Assembly (NCBI RefSeq): GCF_000374845.1
Contig: NZ_KB895416.1
Location: 124,001 to 188,000, forward strand
Source of the DNA: Paenibacillus terrigena DSM 21567
GTDB taxonomy: Bacteria > Bacillota > Bacilli > Paenibacillales > Paenibacillaceae
DNA length: 64,000 nucleotides
Direction: 5' to 3'
Shown: positions 54,344-62,146 of the stretch, piece by piece
Layout of the letters: the number at the start of each line of letters is the position of its first letter
Numbering within the stretch: position 1 is the first letter of the stretch
The notes under the pieces: generated by a model
Database searches by the model: none
The model's input: only the letters and a program-made list of their open reading frames with translations
Told to the model about the DNA's origin: nothing
Made by a program: the position numbers and the translations under genes

Positions 54344-55609
54344 ATGAAAAGAGTTGTAGCTTTTTGGCTTATCGTGGTAGTGTCCGCTGGTGTTATGGCA
54401 TGGACTACCCCAGGATTGTTGAAAGACATCCGGCTGGGATTAGACCTTAAGGGAGGATTTGAGATTCTCTATCAGGCCCAGCCACTAGATGCGAACGGGA
54501 AAGTAACGAAAGAAGCACTTCTCCAGACGGCAAAGAGTCTCGAGAAACGTGCGAATGCACTCGGTACGAGTGAACCGGAGATCTACCCAGAAGGGACAGA
54601 TCGGATCCGTGTCAAAATTGCAGGGATAAAGAACGAAGAAGAAGTTCGTGAAATCATGAAGAAGCCTGCAGATTTAACGTTCCGCAGCGCAGAAGGTGGA
54701 AAAGCGGACGCGAAGACCGATTTGGAGAAGTATCCGAAGATTGAGCTTCGTGGTGATGATTTCGTGGAGAATGGAGCGGAATTGACTTACAGCCAGCTTC
54801 GTGAACCGCAAATCGCCATCAAAATTAAAGATAAGAAAAAATTTCAAGAGATTTCTCAACGTTTGTTAGGCAAAAACCTAGCGATTTTCTTGGATGATCG
54901 CCTATTGTCTGACCCGGTTGTTAATGGCGTCTTCACAGATGGAACAGCTGTTATCTCCGGTAGTTATAGTGTTGAAGAAGCAAAAGAAATGCGTGATACG
55001 ATCAACTTGGGTGCACTACCACTCAAATTGAATGAGAAATATTCGAACAGCGTAGAAGCGACGCTCGGACAGAAATCGCTTAATGCGACAATGATCGCAA
55101 GTCTTATCGGTTGTGGCATTATTCTGTTATTCATGCTCGTATTCTACCGCCTTCCAGGCGCGATTGCTTGCTTCACGCTGATTTCCTTCACATGGCTGTT
55201 ATTGCTCGTCTTTAAGCTGGCGAATATTACTTTAACGTTGCCGGGTATTGCAGCATTTGTACTCGGGATCGGGATGGCCGTCGATGCGAATATCATAACC
55301 TACGAGCGGGTGAAGGAAGAACTACGCAGCGGGAAGAGCATTCTGTCTTCGTTCAAAGCGGGTTCAAGAACATCCCTTCGTACGATCATTGACTCTCACG
55401 TGACGACGATGATCGCGGCTGCGGTATTGTTCGCGCTAGGTACAGGTACGGTTAAAGGGTTCGCGTTAATTCTGATCTTGACGATTATTACAAGTTTGCT
55501 CACGAACGTTGTCTTCTCACGGTTCTTGATGGACCTGTTGCTCAAAGATGGCGTTGGACACAAACTTGGATATTTCGGCGTGAAGGAGCGTGAAGTACGT
55601 GACCTCTAA
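54344..55609 (+). CDS. secD: Protein translocase subunit SecD
   Basis: SecD uses the proton gradient to help pull exported proteins across the membrane. The 421-residue protein has an N-terminal helix, DIRLGLDLKGGFEILYQ, a large extracytoplasmic P1 domain, and a C-terminal five-helix block with LPGIAAFVLGIGMAVDANII, the D1-D4 type motifs, and FALGTGTVKGFALILILT. ATG 54344 follows AAAGGGG. SecD and SecF are separate here, while B. subtilis has one fused SecDF. Confidence 0.97.
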   Translation: MKRVVAFWLIVVVSAGVMAWTTPGLLKDIRLGLDLKGGFEILYQAQPLDANGKVTKEALLQTAKSLEKRANALGTSEPEIYPEGTDRIRVKIAGIKNEEEVREIMKKPADLTFRSAEGGKADAKTDLEKYPKIELRGDDFVENGAELTYSQLREPQIAIKIKDKKKFQEISQRLLGKNLAIFLDDRLLSDPVVNGVFTDGTAVISGSYSVEEAKEMRDTINLGALPLKLNEKYSNSVEATLGQKSLNATMIASLIGCGIILLFMLVFYRLPGAIACFTLISFTWLLLLVFKLANITLTLPGIAAFVLGIGMAVDANIITYERVKEELRSGKSILSSFKAGSRTSLRTIIDSHVTTMIAAAVLFALGTGTVKGFALILILTIITSLLTNVVFSRFLMDLLLKDGVGHKLGYFGVKEREVRDL

Positions 55610-56543
55610 GAACAAGAATGCGAACAAGCATTACCTGGATACAGACAAATATAAAGTCGACTTTGTTAAATTAAGCAAGTATTTCTTCACGTTCTCCATC
55701 ATCATTACATTGCTCGGCGTGATTGTACTTTCTATCTTCGGATTGAATTATGGTGTGGATTTCCGTGAGGGGTCCAGTATTGATGTGACTGTGAACAAGG
55801 AATTATCCAAAGCAGAAGTAGATCAGTTCATTGTAGGACAAGGCTTTACGAAGGACCATACGGTTCAGACCAGCAGCGACCGCGTAACCGTTCGTCTTGG
55901 GGACGTCCTTACACACGATCAAGAAATCAAATTCAAGAAGGATTTCCAAGCAAAATTTGATCCAAAAGCATCTTTCGAGATCAATACCGTTGATGTTGAA
56001 ATCGCTAGAGAGCTGCAGACCAATGCGCTGTTATCCGTTGCAATTGCAAGTATCGGGATTATTATTTATGTTAGTATCCGCTTTGAGTGGCGTTTCGCAA
56101 TTGCGGCCATTATCGCCTTGCTCCATACGTCATTTATCGTTATCAGCGTATTCTCGATCTTCCGTCTGGAAGTCAACTTAACGTTTATTCTGGCGATTCT
56201 TACGATCATTGGTTATTCGATCAACGATACTGTCGTTATCTTCGACCGGATTCGTGAGAACCTGCGGTTTGCCAAAATTAAGACCACGGATGATTTGATT
56301 ACACTTGTGAATCACAGTATTTCGCAGACAATGACACGTTCGATCAACACCGTATTTACGGTATTCATCGCTGCATTCTGTCTACTGCTCTTCGGTAGTG
56401 AATCCATTCGTATGTTCTCACTCGCGATGACGATTGGTCTTGTATGTGGTGCATACACTTCTATCTTTATTGCGAGCCCATTGTGGTTAGTGCTGAAGAA
56501 TAAGGCTAAGAAGCAGAACGAAGCTTCCAAAGCGACAACTTAA
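55599..56543 (+). CDS. secF: Protein translocase subunit SecF
   Basis: SecF is the partner of SecD. The 314-residue protein has an N-terminal helix, the GLNYGVDFREGSSIDVTV motif, and the C-terminal membrane block with ILAILTIIGYSINDTVVIFDRIRENL and TRSINTVFTVFIAAFCLLLF. The start is GTG 55599, ten bases after AAGGAG; GTG 55590 is too close to that site. The gene overlaps the secD end by 11 bases. A terminator with few T's follows. Confidence 0.95.
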   Translation: MTSKNKNANKHYLDTDKYKVDFVKLSKYFFTFSIIITLLGVIVLSIFGLNYGVDFREGSSIDVTVNKELSKAEVDQFIVGQGFTKDHTVQTSSDRVTVRLGDVLTHDQEIKFKKDFQAKFDPKASFEINTVDVEIARELQTNALLSVAIASIGIIIYVSIRFEWRFAIAAIIALLHTSFIVISVFSIFRLEVNLTFILAILTIIGYSINDTVVIFDRIRENLRFAKIKTTDDLITLVNHSISQTMTRSINTVFTVFIAAFCLLLFGSESIRMFSLAMTIGLVCGAYTSIFIASPLWLVLKNKAKKQNEASKATT

Positions 56544-56572
56544 TTGACGGCGTGAACGAAAAGATTTACGGA

Positions 56573-56600
56573 AAGCCGCGTCCTCGCGACGCGGCTTTTG
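56573..56600 (+). terminator. terminator of secD-secF
   Basis: AAGCCGCGTC (56573-56582) pairs perfectly with GACGCGGCTT (56588-56597) around a five-base loop, followed by TT. Confidence 0.8.
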
Positions 56601-56637
56601 TGCGCGAGTGCATCCGTTTCAACTTGGAGGGGGACAT

Positions 56638-57591
56638 ATGAGAGATGAGCGTTCCGCTAAGGCGGAAGCGGGGGCATGGGTAGGAATTATTGGGAATTTA
56701 TTGTTAGCCGTCATGAAAGGAATTGTTGGATGGTATTCTGGCAGTAAAGCCTTACTCGCAGATGCATTTCATTCGGCTTCTGATATCGCGGGATCGCTTG
56801 CGGTCCTCGTCGGCATTCGAGCGGCGCGGATCCCGCCGGATAAAGATCATCCTTATGGTCATGGTAAGGCCGAGTCTATCGCTGCGATCGTCGTCTCGTT
56901 GCTGCTCGTGTTCGTCGGATTCGAGATTGCGCGCAGTTCGATTCTCGCGATTTTCTCAGGTGTTCATGAAGCGCCTCAAGGTTATGCGGTCCTCGCGATT
57001 CTGATATCGATTATCGTGAAGGAAGCGATGTTCCAATATAAATATCGTCTAGGCCGTAAATTAGGGAGTCAAGCGTTAATTGCGAACGCTTGGGAGCATC
57101 GGTCCGATGTGTACTCTTCCCTTGCAGCATTGGTTGGCGTAGGTGGAGCACTGGTCGGGGAATGGCAGCACTTGCCATGGCTTCTGTATTTGGATCCGCT
57201 GGCAGGGCTTGTGGTTGCTGTCCTCGTGCTGCGAATGGGTTACCGACTTGTCATTGAAGCCATTCATAATACGATGGATCATGTGCTGCATGAAGAGGAT
57301 TCTAAGGAATTGGTTGATGCGGTATTATCCGTAGCGGGTGTTATCGAAGTGGATGAGCTTCGTGCGAGAGAACATGGACATTATGTGATCGTCGATGTCA
57401 AACTAAGTGTGAATCCTCGGATTTCAGTGCTTGAAGGTCATCGGATTGGCAAACGAGTGAAGCAGCATCTCATGAGTCAATTCACGCATGTATCGGATGT
57501 GTTCATTCATGTGAACCCTTACGACCCAGGGTTTCCGTATAAGAGTAACAATCACATGTTGGACGATGATCATCCGACATTGCTTCAATAA
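56638..57591 (+). CDS. Cation diffusion facilitator family transporter
   Basis: The 317-residue protein has six membrane helices and a C-terminal cytoplasmic domain. Landmarks are LLADAFHSASDIAGSLAVLVG, DKDHPYGHGKAESIAAIVV, and WEHRSDVYSSLAALVGVGGA. The HxxxD motifs in helices 2 and 5 (HSASD, HRSDV) bind the transported divalent metal, probably Zn, Mn or Fe. The start is ATG 56638 with a GGAGGGGG site. It lies between secF and recJ with no close functional link. Metal specificity cannot be told. Confidence 0.9.
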   Translation: MRDERSAKAEAGAWVGIIGNLLLAVMKGIVGWYSGSKALLADAFHSASDIAGSLAVLVGIRAARIPPDKDHPYGHGKAESIAAIVVSLLLVFVGFEIARSSILAIFSGVHEAPQGYAVLAILISIIVKEAMFQYKYRLGRKLGSQALIANAWEHRSDVYSSLAALVGVGGALVGEWQHLPWLLYLDPLAGLVVAVLVLRMGYRLVIEAIHNTMDHVLHEEDSKELVDAVLSVAGVIEVDELRAREHGHYVIVDVKLSVNPRISVLEGHRIGKRVKQHLMSQFTHVSDVFIHVNPYDPGFPYKSNNHMLDDDHPTLLQ

Positions 57592-57629
57592 TCAAGCATG
57601 ATGGCTTGGATGACGAAGGAGGGGGATCA

Positions 57630-60059
57630 ATGCTTCATTCCAAAATGAAGTGGTTGCTCAAAGAATATCCACAGCCGGAGCAAGTGCGTCGATTGGCAGA
57701 GGAGACGGGAGTATCCACTTTCATCGCGCAGATGCTCATTGTTCGAGGAATCAATACCGCCGAACAAGTGGAAATGTTCCTGCATGGGACACTTACAGAT
57801 TTGCATGATCCATTCCTGCTGAAAGGAATGGATGCTGCTGTTGAGCGAATCGAACGGGCCTTAGAGCAGGGCGAGAAAATTCGCATCTATGGTGATTATG
57901 ATGCAGATGGGGTTTCCAGTACGTCATTAATGATTGAATTGTTCCGCGAGCTTGGCGCGGATTTCGATACCTATATTCCGCATCGGATGACCGAAGGGTA
58001 TGGCATGAATAATCCAGCGATCGATCATGCGGCGGAGCATGGTGTCGCTTTAATTGTTACGGTCGATACGGGGATTAGCGCCGTCGATCAGATTGCTTAT
58101 GCGAATCATTTGGGGATTGATGTCGTCGTAACTGATCACCATGAACCGCCGGACGTATTACCGAATGCAGTTGCGCTTGTGAATCCCAAAATCCATGATT
58201 GTCCTTATCCTTTCAAAGGATTAGCAGGCGTCGGCGTTGCCTTCAAATTGGCACACGCCCTATTGGGCAGAGTTCCTGAGGAATTATTGGAGTTCGTCAC
58301 ACTCGGGACGATCGCAGATTTGATGCCATTAACGGGGGAGAACCGGATTCTCGTTCGTTATGGTCTTGAACGTATGCGTCATTCGACCAATTTAGGCGTG
58401 CGAGCACTATTCGAAACAGCGGATATGAAGCTGCCTCAGATTGGTTCAACGCAAGTTGCATTTGCGATGGCGCCTCGGATCAATGCAAGTGGTCGATTGG
58501 AGCATGCGATGCAAGCCGTAGATCTCCTTACGACTAGAGATGTGGCGGAAGCGAAGCAGCTTGCCGAGCATCTTGATGCCCTGAACCGGGCAAGACAAGA
58601 TATCGTGGAAGAAATTACGGCAGAAGCGGTCGAACAGTTGGAACAGAAAATTGCCGATTCACAAGATGGATTGCTGCCTAAAGTGATTGTGCTTGCAGGT
58701 GAAGGATGGAATGTTGGGGTAATCGGAATTGTTGCCTCCAAAATTGTCGAGCGTTATTATCGCCCGACGCTGATTCTGGGCATTGATGCGGATACAGGTA
58801 AGTGCAAAGGATCGGCTCGTTCGATTGATGGATTTAATTTGTATAATGCTTTAACAGAATGTTCTGAATTATTAGATCATTATGGTGGACATGAGGCTGC
58901 CGCAGGCCTTACAATGGAGCGGGATCATCTTGCTGCATTTGAGGCGCGGATGATCTCGCTTGCTGAGCGCTGTCTCACGCCAGAGCATGAAATGGCTTCC
59001 GTTGAGATTGATCTCGAATGTAAATTGTCTGATGCGACCGTTGCATTCATTGAATCACTGGAGGAGCTTGCTCCGTTCGGAATGGCGAACCCGGCGCCTC
59101 GTGTGAAGTTGCGTGGGCTTCGGCTCAAGGAGTCCAGACAAATCGGTCAAGAGAAACAGCATCTGAAATTGACACTCGCTGAGGGTCGGATGGAGCTGGA
59201 TGCCATTTCCTTCCGCAATGGCCCACTCGCGAATCTCATGAATGATGAAGCTGTACTCGATCTTGTTGGAGAACTTCAGATCAATGAATGGAACGGCCGC
59301 AGAAAAGCGCAGCTGCTCGTACAAGACTTAGCGGTTCCGCATGTGCAATGTTATGACGGACGCGGGATACGGAATCCGCTGCAGTATATCGAGAAGACTC
59401 ATTCAGCTTGGGAACAATCGGGGCGTTCTTCGATCTACGGCCCGAAATTGCAGGGGGTTGTTGCAAGTGATTCCTATTGGATGCAATGGGATGTGCCTCC
59501 GTTGAATGCAGAGATATTCACGTGTTTGGTGTACGATCGCGAAGTAGGATTAAGACCGATCTCAGGCATGTCTGATCAGCCGCATGTCGAGCTATCGGAT
59601 CTGCAGACGATTTATCTTATCGATTTGCCAGAGGAAGTCGCTGCAGTCGATTTGATTCTCCAGCACGCCGCACGGCTCGAACGCATTTATATCCTCTACG
59701 ATAACATGCCAACAGAGGATTGTTTGCGTGTTCCTTCGAGGGAGGAATTTAAACGGGTTTATGTGGATATGATGAAAGAACGGTCGTGGTCTGCTGCCGA
59801 GAATACATTTATTCAAGGTATGAAGCAGCGTACAGGACTTTCCGAACGGACTTTGCAGCATGTGATGGATGTATTCACGGAACTTGGTTTCATTCAAGAA
59901 GTTTCGGGGCGTGTCACCATCGTGGAACAGCCGCAAAAAGCAGACTTGACCACGGCGCAAGCTTATCGCGATCTTGAACGCAAGTCTGCTGTAGAAGAGC
60001 AATTATTAGCCGTATCGACAGCGCAGCTCGCGCGTCGTTTTGGGCGACAATCCGTTTAA
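57630..60059 (+). CDS. recJ: Single-stranded-DNA-specific exonuclease RecJ
   Basis: RecJ degrades ssDNA 5' to 3' in recombination and repair. The 809-residue protein has the DHH domain (RIYGDYDADGVSSTSLMIEL, then VTVDTGIS and VVTDHHEPPD), the DHHA1 part (NVGVIGIVASKIVERYYRPT with GSARSIDGFNLYNAL and HYGGHEAAAGLTM), an OB-like domain, and a long C-terminal extension of about 230 residues. The extension is usual in Bacillota. ATG 57630 follows GGAGGGGG. recJ-apt-relA is conserved in Bacillus. Confidence 0.96.
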   Translation: MLHSKMKWLLKEYPQPEQVRRLAEETGVSTFIAQMLIVRGINTAEQVEMFLHGTLTDLHDPFLLKGMDAAVERIERALEQGEKIRIYGDYDADGVSSTSLMIELFRELGADFDTYIPHRMTEGYGMNNPAIDHAAEHGVALIVTVDTGISAVDQIAYANHLGIDVVVTDHHEPPDVLPNAVALVNPKIHDCPYPFKGLAGVGVAFKLAHALLGRVPEELLEFVTLGTIADLMPLTGENRILVRYGLERMRHSTNLGVRALFETADMKLPQIGSTQVAFAMAPRINASGRLEHAMQAVDLLTTRDVAEAKQLAEHLDALNRARQDIVEEITAEAVEQLEQKIADSQDGLLPKVIVLAGEGWNVGVIGIVASKIVERYYRPTLILGIDADTGKCKGSARSIDGFNLYNALTECSELLDHYGGHEAAAGLTMERDHLAAFEARMISLAERCLTPEHEMASVEIDLECKLSDATVAFIESLEELAPFGMANPAPRVKLRGLRLKESRQIGQEKQHLKLTLAEGRMELDAISFRNGPLANLMNDEAVLDLVGELQINEWNGRRKAQLLVQDLAVPHVQCYDGRGIRNPLQYIEKTHSAWEQSGRSSIYGPKLQGVVASDSYWMQWDVPPLNAEIFTCLVYDREVGLRPISGMSDQPHVELSDLQTIYLIDLPEEVAAVDLILQHAARLERIYILYDNMPTEDCLRVPSREEFKRVYVDMMKERSWSAAENTFIQGMKQRTGLSERTLQHVMDVFTELGFIQEVSGRVTIVEQPQKADLTTAQAYRDLERKSAVEEQLLAVSTAQLARRFGRQSV

Positions 60060-60086
60060 GTAATGAAATAGAGGAGAGATAGATAG

Positions 60087-60599
60087 ATGGATTTCAAACA
60101 ACATATTCGTGTCATTGAGGATTTTCCGCAACCAGGTATTAGCTTTAAAGACATTACGACTTTGCTCAAAAACGGTGAAGCTTACCGCGAAGCTATCAAT
60201 GCCATGAAGGAAATGATCAAGGACAAGCAAATTGATCTGATCGCAGGTCCAGAAGCACGTGGATTCGTCGTGGGTGCACCTCTTGCTTATGCTCTTGGCG
60301 TAGGGTTCTTACCGATTCGTAAGAGCGGTAAATTACCGGGAGAGACGATTGAAGTTGGCTATGACCTAGAGTATGGTTCAGACAAGTTGGCGATGCATAA
60401 GGATGCCATCAAACCGGGTCAGAAGGTTCTTATCGCGGATGACCTGCTTGCAACAGGCGGTACAATCTGTACTTCGGTGAACCTTGTTCAGCAGCTAGGC
60501 GGCGATGTTGTCGGTGCGGCTTTCTTGATCGAGCTCGCAGAATTAAATGGCCGCGACAAACTAGAGAACATTGATGTCTTCTCATTGTTAACTTATTAA
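60087..60599 (+). CDS. apt: Adenine phosphoribosyltransferase
   Basis: Apt salvages adenine to AMP with PRPP. The 170 residues have [33 protein letters not shown], and the PRPP-binding motif [18 protein letters not shown]. The ATG has a GAGGAGAG site. It is 27 bases after recJ. A uracil permease gene converges on it. Confidence 0.98.
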   Translation: MDFKQHIRVIEDFPQPGISFKDITTLLKNGEAYREAINAMKEMIKDKQIDLIAGPEARGFVVGAPLAYALGVGFLPIRKSGKLPGETIEVGYDLEYGSDKLAMHKDAIKPGQKVLIADDLLATGGTICTSVNLVQQLGGDVVGAAFLIELAELNGRDKLENIDVFSLLTY

Positions 60600-60617
60600 T
60601 CATAATAAAGATGTATC

Positions 60618-60662
60618 AAAAAGAGCTGGTGTAACGTATTCGTTACGACCAGCTCTTTTTGT
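60618..60662. terminator. bidirectional terminator between apt and the uracil permease gene
   Basis: AAAAAGAGCTGGT plus GTAACG (60618-60636) pairs with CGTTAC plus ACCAGCTCTTTTT (60641-60660), with one unpaired G. Both strands have a T-run after the stem. Confidence 0.95.
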
Positions 60663-60675
60663 GTATAGCTATGGA

Positions 60676-61950
60676 TTACTTATCGTTCGACCAGCCAATT
60701 TTCTCAATGATGGTGAAGAATAAGCTTAGGAAGATCGCTACGATGGTCGCAAGCGCCATCCCTTTAAGCTCCACATGGCCGAGCGTTAGCTTCGCGCCGC
60801 TGATCCCAATGACGATAACAATGGTTGTGAGCAATAGGTTCGTAGGTTTGCTGAAGTCGACTTTGGAATCTACCAGGATGCGAAGACCGGATGCCGCGAT
60901 AACACCGAAGAGCATCAGCGACACACCACCCATGACCGGTACAGGAATACTAGAGATAATGGCCGAGATTTTACCGGAGAAGGACATCAGAATCGCGAAA
61001 ACGGCAGCGCCGCCAATCACGAATGTGGAGTATACTTTCGTAAGTGCCATAACGCCGATGTTCTCGCCGTATGTAGTATTCGGTGTTGAACCTACAAAAC
61101 CAGAGATGATCGTGGAAATCCCGTTACCGAGAAGGGAACGGTGAAGACCCGGGTCTTTGGACAAATCTTTCCCTACAATATTGCTTGTTACCATTAAGTG
61201 ACCGACATGCTCAACGATAACGACGAGCGCTGCAGGGATAATTGTAATAATCGCTGTCCAGTTGAATGTTGGCGTCGTAATATGTGGAAAGGAGAACCAA
61301 CTTGCATCTATAACACTTTTCCATTTCACAAGACCTAGCATAAATGCAACTATATAACCGACGAAGATTCCGATCAGGATCGGAATGATCTTGAAGAAGC
61401 CGCGGAACATTACATTACCAATAACCGTCACGCCAAGTGTAATGAGCGATACCGTAATGACTTTAGAATCCGGTGTCCAATCTGGAGCTGATCCGACAAG
61501 ACCTGCCATGCTAGCTGCAACTGGAACAAGCTCAAGACCAATGACGGCTACAATTGCAGCCATTGCTGCTGGAGGGAACAGAATGTGAATCCAATTTGTC
61601 CCAGCCACTTTAATGAGAAGAGCTACTAGACAGAAGATAACCCCAGTAACGATGAAGCCGCCTAGCGCATCGGAATAACCGTTGCCGCCTTTCATAGCGA
61701 GTACGACCATAACCGGTGATATAAATGCGAAGCTTGAGCCTAGAAATGCAGGAATTTGCATTTTACATAAGAATAGATAGAGCAGTGTGCCGATCCCGTT
61801 CATTAGAAGAACAATACCCGGATCAATACCGAACAAATTCGGAACAAGAACGGTCGACCCGAACATAGCGAACAAATGCTGAATACTCAGGATTGCGCCT
61901 TTGCCGAGTGGAGGTCTTTCATGGACTTGAATTTCTCTTTGTGACAACAA
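60676..61950 (-). CDS. uraA: Uracil permease (NCS2 family)
   Basis: The 424-residue transporter has about twelve to fourteen membrane helices and is of the UraA/PyrP type: QHLFAMFGSTVLVPNLFGID, IPAFLGSSFAFISPV, VEHVGHLMVTSNIVGKDL with the substrate-binding Glu, and GSTPNTTYGENIGVMALT. It imports uracil with protons. The start is TTG 61950 or 61947, six or nine bases after GGGGAG; an upstream GTG at 61956 overlaps that site. No pyr genes are adjacent; relA is divergent. Confidence 0.92.
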   Translation of the reverse strand: MLSQREIQVHERPPLGKGAILSIQHLFAMFGSTVLVPNLFGIDPGIVLLMNGIGTLLYLFLCKMQIPAFLGSSFAFISPVMVVLAMKGGNGYSDALGGFIVTGVIFCLVALLIKVAGTNWIHILFPPAAMAAIVAVIGLELVPVAASMAGLVGSAPDWTPDSKVITVSLITLGVTVIGNVMFRGFFKIIPILIGIFVGYIVAFMLGLVKWKSVIDASWFSFPHITTPTFNWTAIITIIPAALVVIVEHVGHLMVTSNIVGKDLSKDPGLHRSLLGNGISTIISGFVGSTPNTTYGENIGVMALTKVYSTFVIGGAAVFAILMSFSGKISAIISSIPVPVMGGVSLMLFGVIAASGLRILVDSKVDFSKPTNLLLTTIVIVIGISGAKLTLGHVELKGMALATIVAIFLSLFFTIIEKIGWSNDK

Positions 61951-61982
61951 TATCACTCCCCAATAAATATAAAACCTGTACT

Positions 61983-62011
61983 ATCTTATATAGAATTTCC
62001 GATAATTTCAA
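61983..62011 (-). promoter_or_regulatory. possible promoter of the uracil permease gene
   Basis: On the minus strand TTGAAA (62011-62006) and TAAGAT (61988-61983) are 17 bases apart; TATAAG two bases nearer is an alternative -10. I see no PyrR-type attenuator in the short leader. Confidence 0.35.
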
Positions 62012-62050
62012 CAAAAATGTGCACAAATAGACAAACCAAAGTCAGAATAG

Positions 62051-62079
62051 TTGACGAAGCCAGCCCAGAAGGGCATAAT
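62051..62079 (+). promoter_or_regulatory. sigma-A promoter of relA
   Basis: TTGACG (62051-62056) and CATAAT (62074-62079) are 17 bases apart, 68 bases before the relA ATG. Confidence 0.7.
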
Positions 62080-62146
62080 GATAAAAACACGGATTTATGG
62101 TCGGATTGAACCGCATTCTATGTAGAGAGGAATTGGAACGGAGCAG